A model generated the notes under the pieces. It was not told where the DNA came from, made no database searches, and saw only the letters and a program-made list of their open reading frames with translations. 42,889 nt of DNA, from assembly GCA_025928545.1 (NCBI GenBank), contig JAICJH010000060.1, forward strand, positions 1-42,889. The letters are read 5' to 3'. The number at the start of each line of letters is the position of its first letter. Position 1 is the first letter of the stretch. A program made the translations under genes and the position numbers. This document shows, one piece after another, positions 26,699 through 35,483 of the stretch. This DNA comes from Bryobacteraceae bacterium (lineage in GTDB: Bacteria > Acidobacteriota > Terriglobia > Bryobacterales > Bryobacteraceae).

Positions 26699-27447
26699 CG
26701 GCAGGGTCTCTGGCGGCCCTGACTGCGATTTACTTCGTGACATCCGTCGTGACTGTCGTGACCGGCTCCACTACGCTGATCACCGTGCCGGTGATGCTGC
26801 AATTCGGTCTGGAGCCAAGGATCGCCGTCGCCACCAACATGCTGGCGCTCGCGATGCTGAGTTTCGGCGGCCTGCTGCCATTCGTGAAAACGGGTTCGGA
26901 CGGGACTACGGTAATCGACCAGCGCCGCGCACCGTCGTTGGCGGCGCTCACAGCCGCGGGATCCGTGATCGGCGCGATGCTGCTGTTCGCCGTTCCATCG
27001 AGATGGATGACGTTGATTATCCCTGTTGCGATGATCGTAGTGACGCTTGTCATGCTCCGCCAACCGCATCCGGACAAGCCGCCGCGGCCCATCGCGGGAT
27101 ACACGGTACTGACGCTCCTCGCGATCTACGGCGGTTTTCTCAGCGGAGGCTACGCAACTCTTGTCACGGGGACAGGCGTGTTGTTTTTTCGCTACGGCCT
27201 GCTGCGCGCAATTGCGATGTCAAGGCTGTTGAACACGGTTTCATCGCTGATAGCCGTTGCGATTTTCGCGTGGCGCGGAATTATCGACTGGCGGCTCGGG
27301 ATTGCGCTGAGCGTGGCAGGTTTTCTGGGTGGTCTGCTCGGATCTCACTGGGTCCAGAAGATGCCATCGCTGCTGCTGCGCCGATTATTCCTGATGGCGG
27401 TAGCGGCGCTGGCGCTCAAGGTGCTTATCTTCGACACTAAGTTTTGA
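26695..27447 (+). CDS. TauE/SafE (TSUP) family membrane permease
   Basis: A 250-residue protein with about seven to eight membrane segments and two internally similar halves, as in the TSUP family: TTLITVPVMLQFGLEPRIAVATN in the first half and GGYATLVTGTGVLFFRYGLLRAIAMSRL in the second. TSUP proteins move sulfite, sulfoacetate or other organosulfur anions; which one cannot be told. The ATG overlaps the nth stop (ATGA), so it closes the four-gene run. It converges with the fucosidase gene, with seven bases between the stops. Confidence 0.9.
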   Translation: MTAGSLAALTAIYFVTSVVTVVTGSTTLITVPVMLQFGLEPRIAVATNMLALAMLSFGGLLPFVKTGSDGTTVIDQRRAPSLAALTAAGSVIGAMLLFAVPSRWMTLIIPVAMIVVTLVMLRQPHPDKPPRPIAGYTVLTLLAIYGGFLSGGYATLVTGTGVLFFRYGLLRAIAMSRLLNTVSSLIAVAIFAWRGIIDWRLGIALSVAGFLGGLLGSHWVQKMPSLLLRRLFLMAVAALALKVLIFDTKF

Positions 27448-27454
27448 TGCCCCT

Positions 27455-28924
27455 TCAGCGGCTCAATTTCAGAACCCACGCGGGCTGCGGCCGCAGTTCC
27501 TCCGGGAGTTCCGGGAGCTGAACCGAAACAATGCCGTTCGAGGAAGTAAATTTCAGCGGTGACGACGTGCCGAGCAGCGTAACGGATTTGATTCCAGGCA
27601 TGTCTTTCACCTTGAACGAAGTGCCGGGCCAGCGGGGAAGAATCGCGTAAACATCGTTGCCCTTCGAAGTAAAGAACGCCTCAATGCCGGCTTTTCCCGC
27701 GTCCGGTTTCGAGGCGAGTGTCGTGACGTCATACGCGGTTGAGAATTCCTTGTTGTAGTCGATTTTCGGAACTTCGCCCGCGCTCCACTGCCGCGATGTT
27801 TTCCAGGGGCGCGTGCCATAGATGGCGTCGCCATTGATCCTGAGCCATGCGCCCATCTGGATGAGACGCTCTTCCATGATGACGGGAATCGTGCCATCGG
27901 CATTGGGACCGATATCGAGCAGGAGATTGCCTCCGCGGCTCACCAGATCGACAAGCATGATCAGAAGTTCGCGGCTGGAGTGATAGTCTTCGAGGCGTTC
28001 GGCGCGATTGTACCCGTAGCTGTAACCCATGCCGCGGCTCTCTTCCCATGGATGGTCGAGATCGGCCATGCCGGGAGTGTACTCGGTGGTCCAGTAGCCA
28101 CCGTGCTTGTGGCGGGTATCTTTGCCCCAGCGATCGTTGATCACCACATTGTCTTTGACCGGAGATTCGTTGAAGAGCCACGCCAGCAATTCCGGAGTGT
28201 GCCATTCGGCGGAGGTGAGATCCCATTCGCCATCGCCGAAGATGATATCGGGTTTGTAGCGGGTGACAACATCCTTGAACTGGGGCGTCATGTGCTCGGT
28301 GATGTAGCGCGGCTTATCGGAAAGCCACAGCGGGTTGTACCACTCATAGAGCGAATAGTAAAAGCCCATGTGCAGCCCCTTGCGGCGAACGGCGTCGGTA
28401 AGGTCGCCAAGCAGATCGCGCTTTGGACCGATCTCCACCGCGTTCCAGGGGCGGCCCCAGGTTGCGGAGGCTTCTTTGCTTGGCCACAGAGCGAAACCTT
28501 CGTGATGTTTCGATGTCAGGGCGACATATTTCGCGCCGGATCTCTCGAAGACATCGGCCCAGTGATCGGGATCGAATAATTCGGCGTGGAATTGCGAGGC
28601 GAGATTCTGGTAAGGGAAGGTGGGGCCGTATTGTTTTTGATGATAGGCCCAGGTGCCAGTCTGGATGGGCGTGGCTTTTGGATTATCGCGACCGTTCGTC
28701 ATGGCATTCCAGTACCATTCGGCGTACGCCAGTTTGCCTGGAATTACCGGCGCGTAGGCCGGCACAGAGTAAACGCCCCAATGGATGAAAATGCCGAATT
28801 TCGCATCGCTGAACCAGGCCGGAGTGGGGCGTTTATCGATGGAATCCCAGGTCGGCTGGTACGTCTGTGCCGCGAGGATGGCGGAGGCGGCGACAATCAG
28901 GCCTGCAAGGCGTGTGAGTTTCAT
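27455..28924 (-). CDS. secreted alpha-L-fucosidase, GH29
   Basis: A 489-residue glycoside hydrolase of family 29 with a signal peptide (MKLTRLAGLIVAASAILAAQ). The catalytic barrel contains FGIFIHWGVYSVPAY (43-57), SKHHEGFALWPS (138-149) and PDIIFGDGEWD, in which Asp231 fits the nucleophile. GNLLLDIGPNADGTIP is also diagnostic. A C-terminal beta domain (about 400-489) follows. It should release terminal L-fucose from plant or host glycans outside the cytoplasm. It is not in an operon with other fucose genes here. Confidence 0.95.
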   Translation of the reverse strand: MKLTRLAGLIVAASAILAAQTYQPTWDSIDKRPTPAWFSDAKFGIFIHWGVYSVPAYAPVIPGKLAYAEWYWNAMTNGRDNPKATPIQTGTWAYHQKQYGPTFPYQNLASQFHAELFDPDHWADVFERSGAKYVALTSKHHEGFALWPSKEASATWGRPWNAVEIGPKRDLLGDLTDAVRRKGLHMGFYYSLYEWYNPLWLSDKPRYITEHMTPQFKDVVTRYKPDIIFGDGEWDLTSAEWHTPELLAWLFNESPVKDNVVINDRWGKDTRHKHGGYWTTEYTPGMADLDHPWEESRGMGYSYGYNRAERLEDYHSSRELLIMLVDLVSRGGNLLLDIGPNADGTIPVIMEERLIQMGAWLRINGDAIYGTRPWKTSRQWSAGEVPKIDYNKEFSTAYDVTTLASKPDAGKAGIEAFFTSKGNDVYAILPRWPGTSFKVKDMPGIKSVTLLGTSSPLKFTSSNGIVSVQLPELPEELRPQPAWVLKLSR

Positions 28925-29312
28925 ATTTGATCGCTCCTGGTCCGGGAAAAAATACCCACGGTTATTATTTCACCGCTGAAACAGCGGAGACAGGCAACTG
29001 CCGTTCATTAAAATGCGGCGTGCGCCCGCGGGACGGCAGGATGCGGGTGCAAGTTCGCGGCCCAGGGCCGGTTCCCGACGGGATTCAACAGGTTGCGGGG
29101 TTTTTCAACGCCTTTCAGGCCTCCGTATTCCGCTGATTTCGTGTTTTTTCGGAAATAACTTTAGAGATAGGGGTCTGTTGAAATTGGTTAACATTGCTTG
29201 TTTAGAGATGCAAAAGGGTATTAGACTGCGGATATAACCCAGGTAGATCGGGGAACGAAGTCGAGAAAAATTCCGCGGCTGTTCGAGGAATGGACTTCGG
29301 GAGGAAAAGGCA
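28925..29312. other. 388-bp divergent intergenic region
   Basis: Between the fucosidase and the response regulator genes. It contains a hairpin CCGCTG-AAA-CAGCGG at 28973-28987, and an AT-rich stretch at 29150-29225 probably holding the response-regulator promoter. Candidate boxes are TTGCTT at 29194 and TATTAG at 29219, but their 19-base spacing is long. GGAGGAAAAGG just before 29313 is a strong ribosome binding site. Confidence 0.6.
28973..28987. promoter_or_regulatory. small palindrome upstream of the fucosidase gene
   Basis: CCGCTGAAACAGCGG, a perfect 15-bp dyad with a three-base centre, 49 bases before the fucosidase start. It may be an operator for a sugar-responsive repressor or part of an intergenic repeat (the flank continues ...AGACAGG). 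Not resolved. Confidence 0.35.
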
Positions 29313-30056
29313 ATGTCGACGGTTTTGTTGTTTACGGATGAGCCCATCCTGGCTGCGGGAATGCGGAGAATCCTTGAGAACGCGCCCGGCCTCGAAATGG
29401 CGGGACACTGCGATTGTCTTGACGACCTGGGTGAACAGATCCAACTGTTACAGCCCGATATTCTGCTGGTGGATTTGACCTCGGATGTAACTTTCGGAGT
29501 GCTCAGTAATCTCCGCGATGCAGCCGGACCCGCAAAGATTGTGCTTTGGGTGCTGAACATTTCTACGGAACTGGCCCTGCAATCGGTGAGCCTGGGCGTG
29601 CGCGCGATTGCCGGCCGCACACTCCCGACAGACACGCTGATCCGCTGCCTGCAGGCGGTGACGGCGGGTGAACTGTGGTTCGAGAAAGCGCTGACAGACA
29701 GTATTGTCACAGCCAGGCGGTATTCTCTGACCCGTCGCGAAGGGCAGCTCATTTCGCTGCTTTCTCAGGGGCTCAAGAACAAGGAAATCGCTTTTCAGCT
29801 TCACATTTCCGAGGGGACAGTGAAGGTTTATATGTCGCGACTATTCCAGAAGCTGGGAGTGAACGACCGGTTCGAGCTCGCGCTTTATGGGCTGAAGAAT
29901 CTGGCGCCGAGTTCGCGAGTGACGGAAGCTCCGGATGTAGCAGCCGCGAAGCTGCGGACGTCGCCACTGGCGCAGCCGCCGCGCTCGTTTTTTGTGGAAC
30001 GCCGGCCGGAGGCATCTCAACCTGCCGTTCGTACTCAGCTGCCCGTTGCGATTTAA
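29313..30056 (+). CDS. NarL/LuxR-family response regulator with atypical receiver
   Basis: A 247-residue regulator. The receiver domain (1-120) has the acidic pair Asp9-Glu10 and the phospho-acceptor Asp54 (LLVDLTSD). The usual Lys is Arg in GVRAIAGRT, and the conserved Ser/Thr of strand 4 is replaced (VLWVLN). The LuxR helix-turn-helix is about 138-195: SLTRREGQLISLLSQGLKNK, then EIAFQLHISEGTVKVYMSRL. A 50-residue Pro/Ala/Arg-rich tail is extra. No histidine kinase is nearby. Given the missing switch residues, phosphorylation may be weak or absent. GGAGGAAAAGG precedes the ATG. Confidence 0.9.
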   Translation: MSTVLLFTDEPILAAGMRRILENAPGLEMAGHCDCLDDLGEQIQLLQPDILLVDLTSDVTFGVLSNLRDAAGPAKIVLWVLNISTELALQSVSLGVRAIAGRTLPTDTLIRCLQAVTAGELWFEKALTDSIVTARRYSLTRREGQLISLLSQGLKNKEIAFQLHISEGTVKVYMSRLFQKLGVNDRFELALYGLKNLAPSSRVTEAPDVAAAKLRTSPLAQPPRSFFVERRPEASQPAVRTQLPVAI

Positions 30057-30089
30057 TTGGCGGGCAGATTCGCGTCCCACGGGACCGCA

Positions 30090-31328
30090 TTACCAATTCG
30101 TGATTGAGCCATCCGGACGGAAGTATGTCTGGGCGCGATTGGTGTCGAAGGTGGTGACTTCCATGATCGGCGTCAGTTGTTTCATGTCAAGTTCCACGCC
30201 GAGACCCGGCCGATCATTGGGATAAAGCTTGCCATCTTTGAAATCGCAGCAGACCGGCAGGTGTGGCAGCGGGCGACCGGCGTAGCTGTATTCCATCAGA
30301 AGCGGACCGGAAAACGTGCCAAGTGAGTTCACCAGTGCGGCGGTCGCGATGGGGCCGGTGAAGTGCGGCACGATGCCGACGAAATGCGTTTCGCAAATGG
30401 CGGCGATTTTCATCATCTCCGTGATGCCGCCGACATTCGGCAGGGTGGCGCGCATGTAATCGATGTCGTGGTTCTCCACGAGTTTGTTGAAATCCCAGCG
30501 TCCACCCCATTCTTCGCCCGCAGCAATGGGGACTTTGACCATGGTTCGCAGGCGGGGCAGGTCGTCGTTAAAGGCTTCGGCGCGCACGGGATCTTCGACG
30601 AAGTAAGGTGCGAGGCCTTCGATCAGATTGCAGCCTCGGACAGCGTCTGAAAGATCGAAGCGCTGGTGGAAGTCAATGCAGAAGTCGCCGTTCTTGCCGA
30701 CTCCGTCGCGAACCTGAACGCACTCGTCGTAGAGCTGATTCAACTTTTGATGGGTATTGAACGTTGTATTGGCGGGGGTGTCGGCGGCGCCCATGCGGAA
30801 GGCGCGGTAACCGGCCGCGATAGTCGCGGCGGCGCGATCCTTCAGACTCATGTTGGCGGTGATGGCGGGGACCACGCCGCCGGTGTTGTAACATTCGCAG
30901 TAATTCCGGGTGACGCCGCCAAGGATCTCATGGACGGGAATCTTCAGGACTTTACCGCGGATATCCCAAAGGGCGAGATCGAGTGCGCCGAGTGCGTCCT
31001 GCTTCTCGCGACCGGGCGGATAGAAGAATGAGCGGGACATATCCTGCCAGAGGCGCTCGATGAATTGCGGATCCTGCCCGATCAGGCGGCCGGCGCACTG
31101 CTTCAGGGTATCGGGAAAGCCGCCTTCGCCGATGCCGGTGATGCCCGCATCGGTTTCAATTGTTACGACAATATTAGATTGGTTGAAAAGCGGATTGGGC
31201 GCGGGCGCAGTGTAAGCGCGGACCCGGGTGATCTTCATTTTCGGCAAAGCAGCCTGCAGCAGCGGCAGATGAGCGAGGCTGGCTGTAGACGCGGCGGCCA
31301 GGGACTTGAGGAATGTTCTTCGGTGCAT
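30090..31328 (-). CDS. Tat-exported enolase-superfamily sugar-acid dehydratase
   Basis: A 412-residue member of the mandelate racemase/enolase superfamily. AGGAG precedes the ATG at 31328. The N-terminus MHRRTFLKSLAAASTA has the twin-arginine export motif. Metal ligands read as Asp219 (CIDFHQRF), Glu245 (FVEDPV) and Glu272 (AAGEEW), with His221 and His322 (VPHFTGP) as candidate acid-base residues. This D-x-H pattern points to acid-sugar dehydratases (galactonate/mannonate type) rather than to racemases with a KxK motif, where this protein has Arg178. The substrate is uncertain. It converges with the response regulator gene. Confidence 0.88.
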   Translation of the reverse strand: MHRRTFLKSLAAASTASLAHLPLLQAALPKMKITRVRAYTAPAPNPLFNQSNIVVTIETDAGITGIGEGGFPDTLKQCAGRLIGQDPQFIERLWQDMSRSFFYPPGREKQDALGALDLALWDIRGKVLKIPVHEILGGVTRNYCECYNTGGVVPAITANMSLKDRAAATIAAGYRAFRMGAADTPANTTFNTHQKLNQLYDECVQVRDGVGKNGDFCIDFHQRFDLSDAVRGCNLIEGLAPYFVEDPVRAEAFNDDLPRLRTMVKVPIAAGEEWGGRWDFNKLVENHDIDYMRATLPNVGGITEMMKIAAICETHFVGIVPHFTGPIATAALVNSLGTFSGPLLMEYSYAGRPLPHLPVCCDFKDGKLYPNDRPGLGVELDMKQLTPIMEVTTFDTNRAQTYFRPDGSITNW

Positions 31329-31511
31329 CGGATCTCCTGAGGTACAAGCCTGTGGGGACAAGTATATGCCGGGGATGGGGGCGCGCGCGGAGGCCAGCCA
31401 GGCTCCTGCCTTTTATGTAACCGGAATGGCCGGGGGGCCGCTATATTAGTACAGATGCCGCTTGACCCCGTAGTTCAAAATCCTGGCGCACGACCTGACT
31501 GCGCCATACGG

Positions 31512-32354
31512 ATGCGACAGAAATCGACGAATCTGGCCGTGGCGCGCGCCGCAGTCCCGGCGCTGGCCGGAGTCCTCTTTTTATTGAGTGCGGTCACGCT
31601 GGAGGCTTCCTTCATTCCACTGTCCCATCTGGAATCGGCAACGCTTACCTTGTTCCAGGAGTACACGGCAAAGTTCGAGCAACGGGTTTCCGAACCTTTC
31701 GCGGCGGCGGGAAAGCTTTGGATCGACGACGATCACTCCGGAAAACGCAAAGATTTCGACGCAGGCAAACCGGTTGTGGAGGCGCGGGAGAATCGCGACA
31801 TTAAGAACGGCAGCATCCATCATTATTCCGGTTCAATTCGGGTGCCAGGCGCCGGCATTGAGCAGGTGCGCCGCGTTATGCAGAGCTATTCGAGGTATCC
31901 CGATTACTTCAAGCCGGATGTGGTGCGCGGGAGCGGCGTGCTGCAGCCGGACAGCACCGCGGACGACGAACATTTCCAGTCCCGGCTTTTCCTGACGGAA
32001 TCGACCGTCTGGATCGATGTTGCGTACGACGCGCGGTACGACAGCCACTACCGCCGGATTGGAACGGATCGGTGGACTTCGCGTTCGACGACACTTAGCG
32101 TCAAAGAACTACAGGACGCGAAGAAACTGGATGGCAGTACCTTTCCCGAGGGCGATGACCATGGTTTCCTCTGGCGTACGAATAACTACTGGTTTGCCCG
32201 CGAGCGGGATGGCGGACTGGACCTGCAGCTCGACAGTATGACGCTGTCACGAACCACTCCGGTGGGCTTCGGCTGGTGGGGTAACAAGCGAACGCGCGAC
32301 GCCGTGGACAAGATGCTGCGAGATACCAAGATGGCGATCCAATCCGTGAAGTAG
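31512..32354 (+). CDS. secreted START/SRPBCC-like protein
   Basis: About 280 residues from the ATG at 31512, which gives a clear signal peptide (MRQKSTNLAVARAAVPALAG, cleavage near LEAS). An in-frame ATG at 31455 would add 19 residues; TATATT at 31442 could make that a leaderless start. The body has the flow of a START/polyketide-cyclase-like fold: VPGAGIEQVRRVMQSYSRYP, then a long beta sheet with RTNNYWFARERDGGLDLQLD, and a closing helix TRDAVDKMLRDTKMAI. Such folds bind lipids or hydrophobic molecules. The function is unknown. Confidence 0.65.
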   Translation: MRQKSTNLAVARAAVPALAGVLFLLSAVTLEASFIPLSHLESATLTLFQEYTAKFEQRVSEPFAAAGKLWIDDDHSGKRKDFDAGKPVVEARENRDIKNGSIHHYSGSIRVPGAGIEQVRRVMQSYSRYPDYFKPDVVRGSGVLQPDSTADDEHFQSRLFLTESTVWIDVAYDARYDSHYRRIGTDRWTSRSTTLSVKELQDAKKLDGSTFPEGDDHGFLWRTNNYWFARERDGGLDLQLDSMTLSRTTPVGFGWWGNKRTRDAVDKMLRDTKMAIQSVK

Positions 32355-32577
32355 CGCCCTTTTCCCCCTTCCTGCACAGCAAAGAAAAAGTCCGGTAATT
32401 TTTCCCGCCCTCGTTCCCTCGCCTCTTCCGCCTTCCAGTCTGAAAGAAGGCTGGATCGTGCTCTACTGCCCGGTTCGGCCCCAGAACGCATGCAAAGCCG
32501 GGGTGCTCACTCACACTGGCCCAGCGACTGCTTTTCATACGAGCGACAGCAACGCGCTCTACAGGAGCACATTCGTT

Positions 32578-33015
32578 ATGAAAAACAAACTTGGACTAAT
32601 ACTCATTCCAGCCACATTAATCGGTGCGTCATTTGTATGGGCGCAATCAACCCCGAGTACGCCGGGCACACCGGGCGCGGGTAGCACCACCACGCCAGGA
32701 AGCAGCGTTCCGGGTTCCAGCACTCCGAGTTCAACGCCTGGAAGCAGCACACCTGGCGCAATGAGCCCGGACTCGACAAGGCCGGGTTCGACCGTTCCGG
32801 GAGCCAATCCGTCCGATTCGAGGAACACGGGCACTTCGACCAATCCATCGGTAAATGGCAGTACGTCCACTACCGATACGAACAACAAGAAGTCGAAGGA
32901 CTCGAAGGCGAAAAAGGACACTTCGGGGTCGTCGACGACGAACCATTCGGACAGCAGTTCGCAGGGATCGTCCAGCACCTCAACATCTCCGGACAGTGCA
33001 CGACCGTCACGCTAG
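32578..33015 (+). CDS. secreted Ser/Thr/Pro/Gly-rich low-complexity protein
   Basis: A 145-residue protein with a signal peptide (MKNKLGLILIPATLIGASFV, cleavage after WAQ). The remainder is almost wholly Ser, Thr, Pro, Gly and Asn: imperfect PGSS/STPG-type repeats up to about residue 75, then a Lys/Asp-rich stretch (NNKKSKDSKAKKD) and a Ser-rich end. It is disordered by composition and could be a surface or matrix protein, perhaps glycosylated. A strong terminator follows, which supports it being a real single-gene unit. No family is recognised. Confidence 0.6.
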   Translation: MKNKLGLILIPATLIGASFVWAQSTPSTPGTPGAGSTTTPGSSVPGSSTPSSTPGSSTPGAMSPDSTRPGSTVPGANPSDSRNTGTSTNPSVNGSTSTTDTNNKKSKDSKAKKDTSGSSTTNHSDSSSQGSSSTSTSPDSARPSR

Positions 33016-33043
33016 AGGATCTTTAAACCTTGAAGCAATGATT

Positions 33044-33074
33044 CGGGAGGGGCAACCCTCCCGTTTCTTTTTTT
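33044..33074 (+). terminator. rho-independent terminator
   Basis: CGGGAGGG (33044-33051), tetraloop GCAA, CCCTCCCG (33056-33063), then TTTCTTTTTTT. An eight-base perfect GC stem with a stable GNRA loop and T-run ends the low-complexity gene. It works on the plus strand only, since no T-run follows in the minus direction toward the preceding gene. Confidence 0.92.
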
Positions 33075-33086
33075 GTGGCAGACGTT

Positions 33087-34022
33087 TCACCGCCTGGTCA
33101 GCATTCTTACCTGTTCGGACTCGCCGCCCAGCCAATGGGGATTCTTCGCTGTGGAATCGTAATGGCTGCTTGTCTTAAATAATTCGTACTCACCGCGCTC
33201 AGCGGCGGCTGCTGTTCTCGCCACCAGGGCTTTCATCGCGGCCGGTGTCATGGGCCGGAACGTGCGCGCGACTTCAAAAGCCTGCTCCAGTATCTTCGGG
33301 CTGTCGATTCCGGTGATGACCACGGAGGTTGGCAGGCTCAGCGCATATTGCAGGCATTCGATTGGAGTCACGACGCGGCTCCGGAGCACGACGCCGCTGC
33401 CCATGCTCTTCATACCGAGGACGCCGATCTTTTCCTTCACCAGTTCCGGCAGAACATTAGTCTGAAAGCTCCGAAAATGGGCGTCCATGACATTCAACGG
33501 CATTTGGACGGTATCGAATCGGAATCGATGTTCCCTCGCCTTCTCCAGCATATAAAGATGGACGTGCGGATCTTTGTGACCGGTAAAGCCGATGAACCGG
33601 ATCTTACCGGCTTTGCGCGCGTTCAGAAATGCCTCCATGGCGCCGCCTTCGGCGAAGATTCTATCCGCATCGTCGAAGCGAATAATTTCGTGATGCTGGA
33701 GGAGATCGATGTGATCGACACCGAGACGCTTCAGTGATTCGTCGAGTTGGCGGCTGGCTTCTTTTGCGGTGCGCCCATCGAGCTTCGTCATGACGAACGC
33801 CTTGTTCCGATAGCCGTCTTTCAGGGCTTTTCCAAGGCGAATTTCACTTTGTCCTTCGTGGTAATCCCAGGAATTATCCATGAAGTTGAGACCGCGATCG
33901 AGGGCACTGCGAATAATCCGGACAGCTTCGGGAGTTCTGAGATCCGGACTCCCGATGTGCGAGCCGCCGAGACCGAGCATCGACACTGTCTGCCCCGTGT
34001 TGCCCAGCAACCTGGTGGGCAT
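33087..34022 (-). CDS. aldo/keto reductase
   Basis: A 311-residue NADPH-dependent oxidoreductase with TIM-barrel fold. The AKR tetrad is Asp49 and Tyr54 (FMDNSWDYHEG), Lys80 (FVMTKLDG) and His110/111 (LLQHHE). The opening RLLGNTGQTVSMLGLGG is typical. I start at the ATG at 34022, which fits the family's N-terminus. The frame stays open upstream, with in-frame ATGs such as 34067, but the added residues look unlike AKRs. There is no signal peptide. Substrate unknown; many such enzymes act on sugars. Confidence 0.88.
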   Translation of the reverse strand: MPTRLLGNTGQTVSMLGLGGSHIGSPDLRTPEAVRIIRSALDRGLNFMDNSWDYHEGQSEIRLGKALKDGYRNKAFVMTKLDGRTAKEASRQLDESLKRLGVDHIDLLQHHEIIRFDDADRIFAEGGAMEAFLNARKAGKIRFIGFTGHKDPHVHLYMLEKAREHRFRFDTVQMPLNVMDAHFRSFQTNVLPELVKEKIGVLGMKSMGSGVVLRSRVVTPIECLQYALSLPTSVVITGIDSPKILEQAFEVARTFRPMTPAAMKALVARTAAAAERGEYELFKTSSHYDSTAKNPHWLGGESEQVRMLTRR

Positions 34023-34216
34023 TTCGTCGCGATCAGCAAGGCTTTTTTCACTTCGCCGAACAGGCATAACCCTGCGCATAGATGCACGCCTGGGGCCAAG
34101 ACACAAATCGCTCATTCCGCAACGGTTTCGCTGAACAATGGAGCACTTTGTGCAATTGCGGTTTGCGAGGCAGTTGACGTTCAATTAGGGCGGCAAGGGC
34201 CCAAAGGACCACCGAA

Positions 34217-35368
34217 ATGTACGCACACCGGCTACTGTTTCTTTCGGCCATAGGCGCACTCGCATGGGCGCAGTCGACTGGCGGGACCTCCGCCGGCGCC
34301 ACCGCGAAATCGACGAGCCTGAATGCCGCATCCGCAGGCGTGACAGTTACGGGCAGCGTCAAGATCGACGATGGATCCGCTTTATCGGGCAGCGCAAAGA
34401 TTCTGCTGGAGTGTGGTGGCACCACGCGCACCGTTGCGAACACCAATGTGGTGGACGATTTCGGTTTCGTCTGGAGTGTGGCGACGGATCAGAGCCCCAC
34501 CGGTTTGAATGCCGCGTTCAATACTTTCAGCAGCGCCAACGGAGACGCCGGCACCGGTACCCGGAGTGGGCCGCAGACGCAGGCGAACGCGTGCGATCTT
34601 CGCGCCGAACTGGCCGGTTTCTCTTCAAGTTCGGTGAACCTCAGCAATTCCCTGATCTTCGATGGAAACATCGGAGTGATCTGGCTGCACCGGATCGTTT
34701 CCCACGACGCCGATGCATTGGTCAGCGCTTCTACTCTGAGCGCGCCGAAAAACGCCCGGAAGGATTTCGACAAGGGAATGGCATTCGTGCGCGAGCACAA
34801 GCTGAAAGAAGCGCAGGAGGCTCTGACGAAAGCGGTCGCCGTCTACCCACAATTTGCCGAGGCGTGGCTGAGCCTGGGGCGGACCCAATACCGGACGGGA
34901 GACAGGGAACGCGCCATGCAGTCCCTGTACCGCGCGGTTCAAATCGACCCGAAAATTGTGGGCGCCTGGCAGACACTCGGTTATATAGCGGTCGACAATC
35001 AGAAGTGGGGTGACGCGGCTCAATATCTGGAAAAGGCGACCCACCTCAATCCGCTGAGTTCCCCTGTCCCCTGGTTCTATCAAGCGGTAGCGGACTTCCA
35101 TCTGGGGCACTTCGACGAAGCGGAGCGGAGTATCCGGGCAGAAATGGATTTCGATCCGAAAACCCAGCACCCGCGCTCGGGTTACCTGTTCGGTTTAATT
35201 CTGCTGGCCCGCAACGATGTGAGCGGAGCTGCCGCAGCCCTGCGCAAATATCTCTCGACATCGCCCGATTCACGCGATGTCGATTCCGCGAAGGATCTGC
35301 TGGCGCAGGCCGAGGCGCAGTCGCCGGTTCGGAAACCGGTTCAGACGCAGGCGATCGCGGCGAAATAG
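34217..35368 (+). CDS. secreted beta-domain + TPR protein, paralog 1 of 3
   Basis: A 383-residue exported protein (signal peptide MYAHRLLFLSAIGALAWAQ). After a Ser/Thr/Ala-rich linker comes a carboxypeptidase-regulatory-like beta domain with GSVKIDDGSALSGSAKILLE, including Cys66, and a second conserved Cys126 (ACDLRAELAGF). Then TPR repeats run from about 183 to 350 (AEAWLSLGRTQYRTGDRERA and WFYQAVADFHLGHFDEAERS). The same layout and the same two cysteines recur in the next two genes. AAAGGA precedes the ATG. TPRs bind protein partners; no enzyme motif is visible. Probably periplasmic or outer-membrane associated. Confidence 0.8.
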   Translation: MYAHRLLFLSAIGALAWAQSTGGTSAGATAKSTSLNAASAGVTVTGSVKIDDGSALSGSAKILLECGGTTRTVANTNVVDDFGFVWSVATDQSPTGLNAAFNTFSSANGDAGTGTRSGPQTQANACDLRAELAGFSSSSVNLSNSLIFDGNIGVIWLHRIVSHDADALVSASTLSAPKNARKDFDKGMAFVREHKLKEAQEALTKAVAVYPQFAEAWLSLGRTQYRTGDRERAMQSLYRAVQIDPKIVGAWQTLGYIAVDNQKWGDAAQYLEKATHLNPLSSPVPWFYQAVADFHLGHFDEAERSIRAEMDFDPKTQHPRSGYLFGLILLARNDVSGAAAALRKYLSTSPDSRDVDSAKDLLAQAEAQSPVRKPVQTQAIAAK

Positions 35369-35459
35369 CCATCGCGAAGATATGTGAGCGGAATCAACGA
35401 TGAAGGGCGCTGCGGCCTACAACCTTCCTGCTGAGCTGTGACATAATTGGTGCACAAAT

Positions 35460-35479
35460 CGGGGAGGACCCCGGGAGGG
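35460..35479 (+). promoter_or_regulatory. small hairpin next to the ribosome binding site of paralog 2
   Basis: CGGGG-AGGA-CCCCG at 35460-35473 directly abuts the GGGAGGG ribosome binding site at 35473-35479, four bases before the ATG. The stem could partly sequester an alternative GGAGG in its loop and tune translation. The effect is speculative. Confidence 0.3.
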
Positions 35480-35483
35480 TTGA

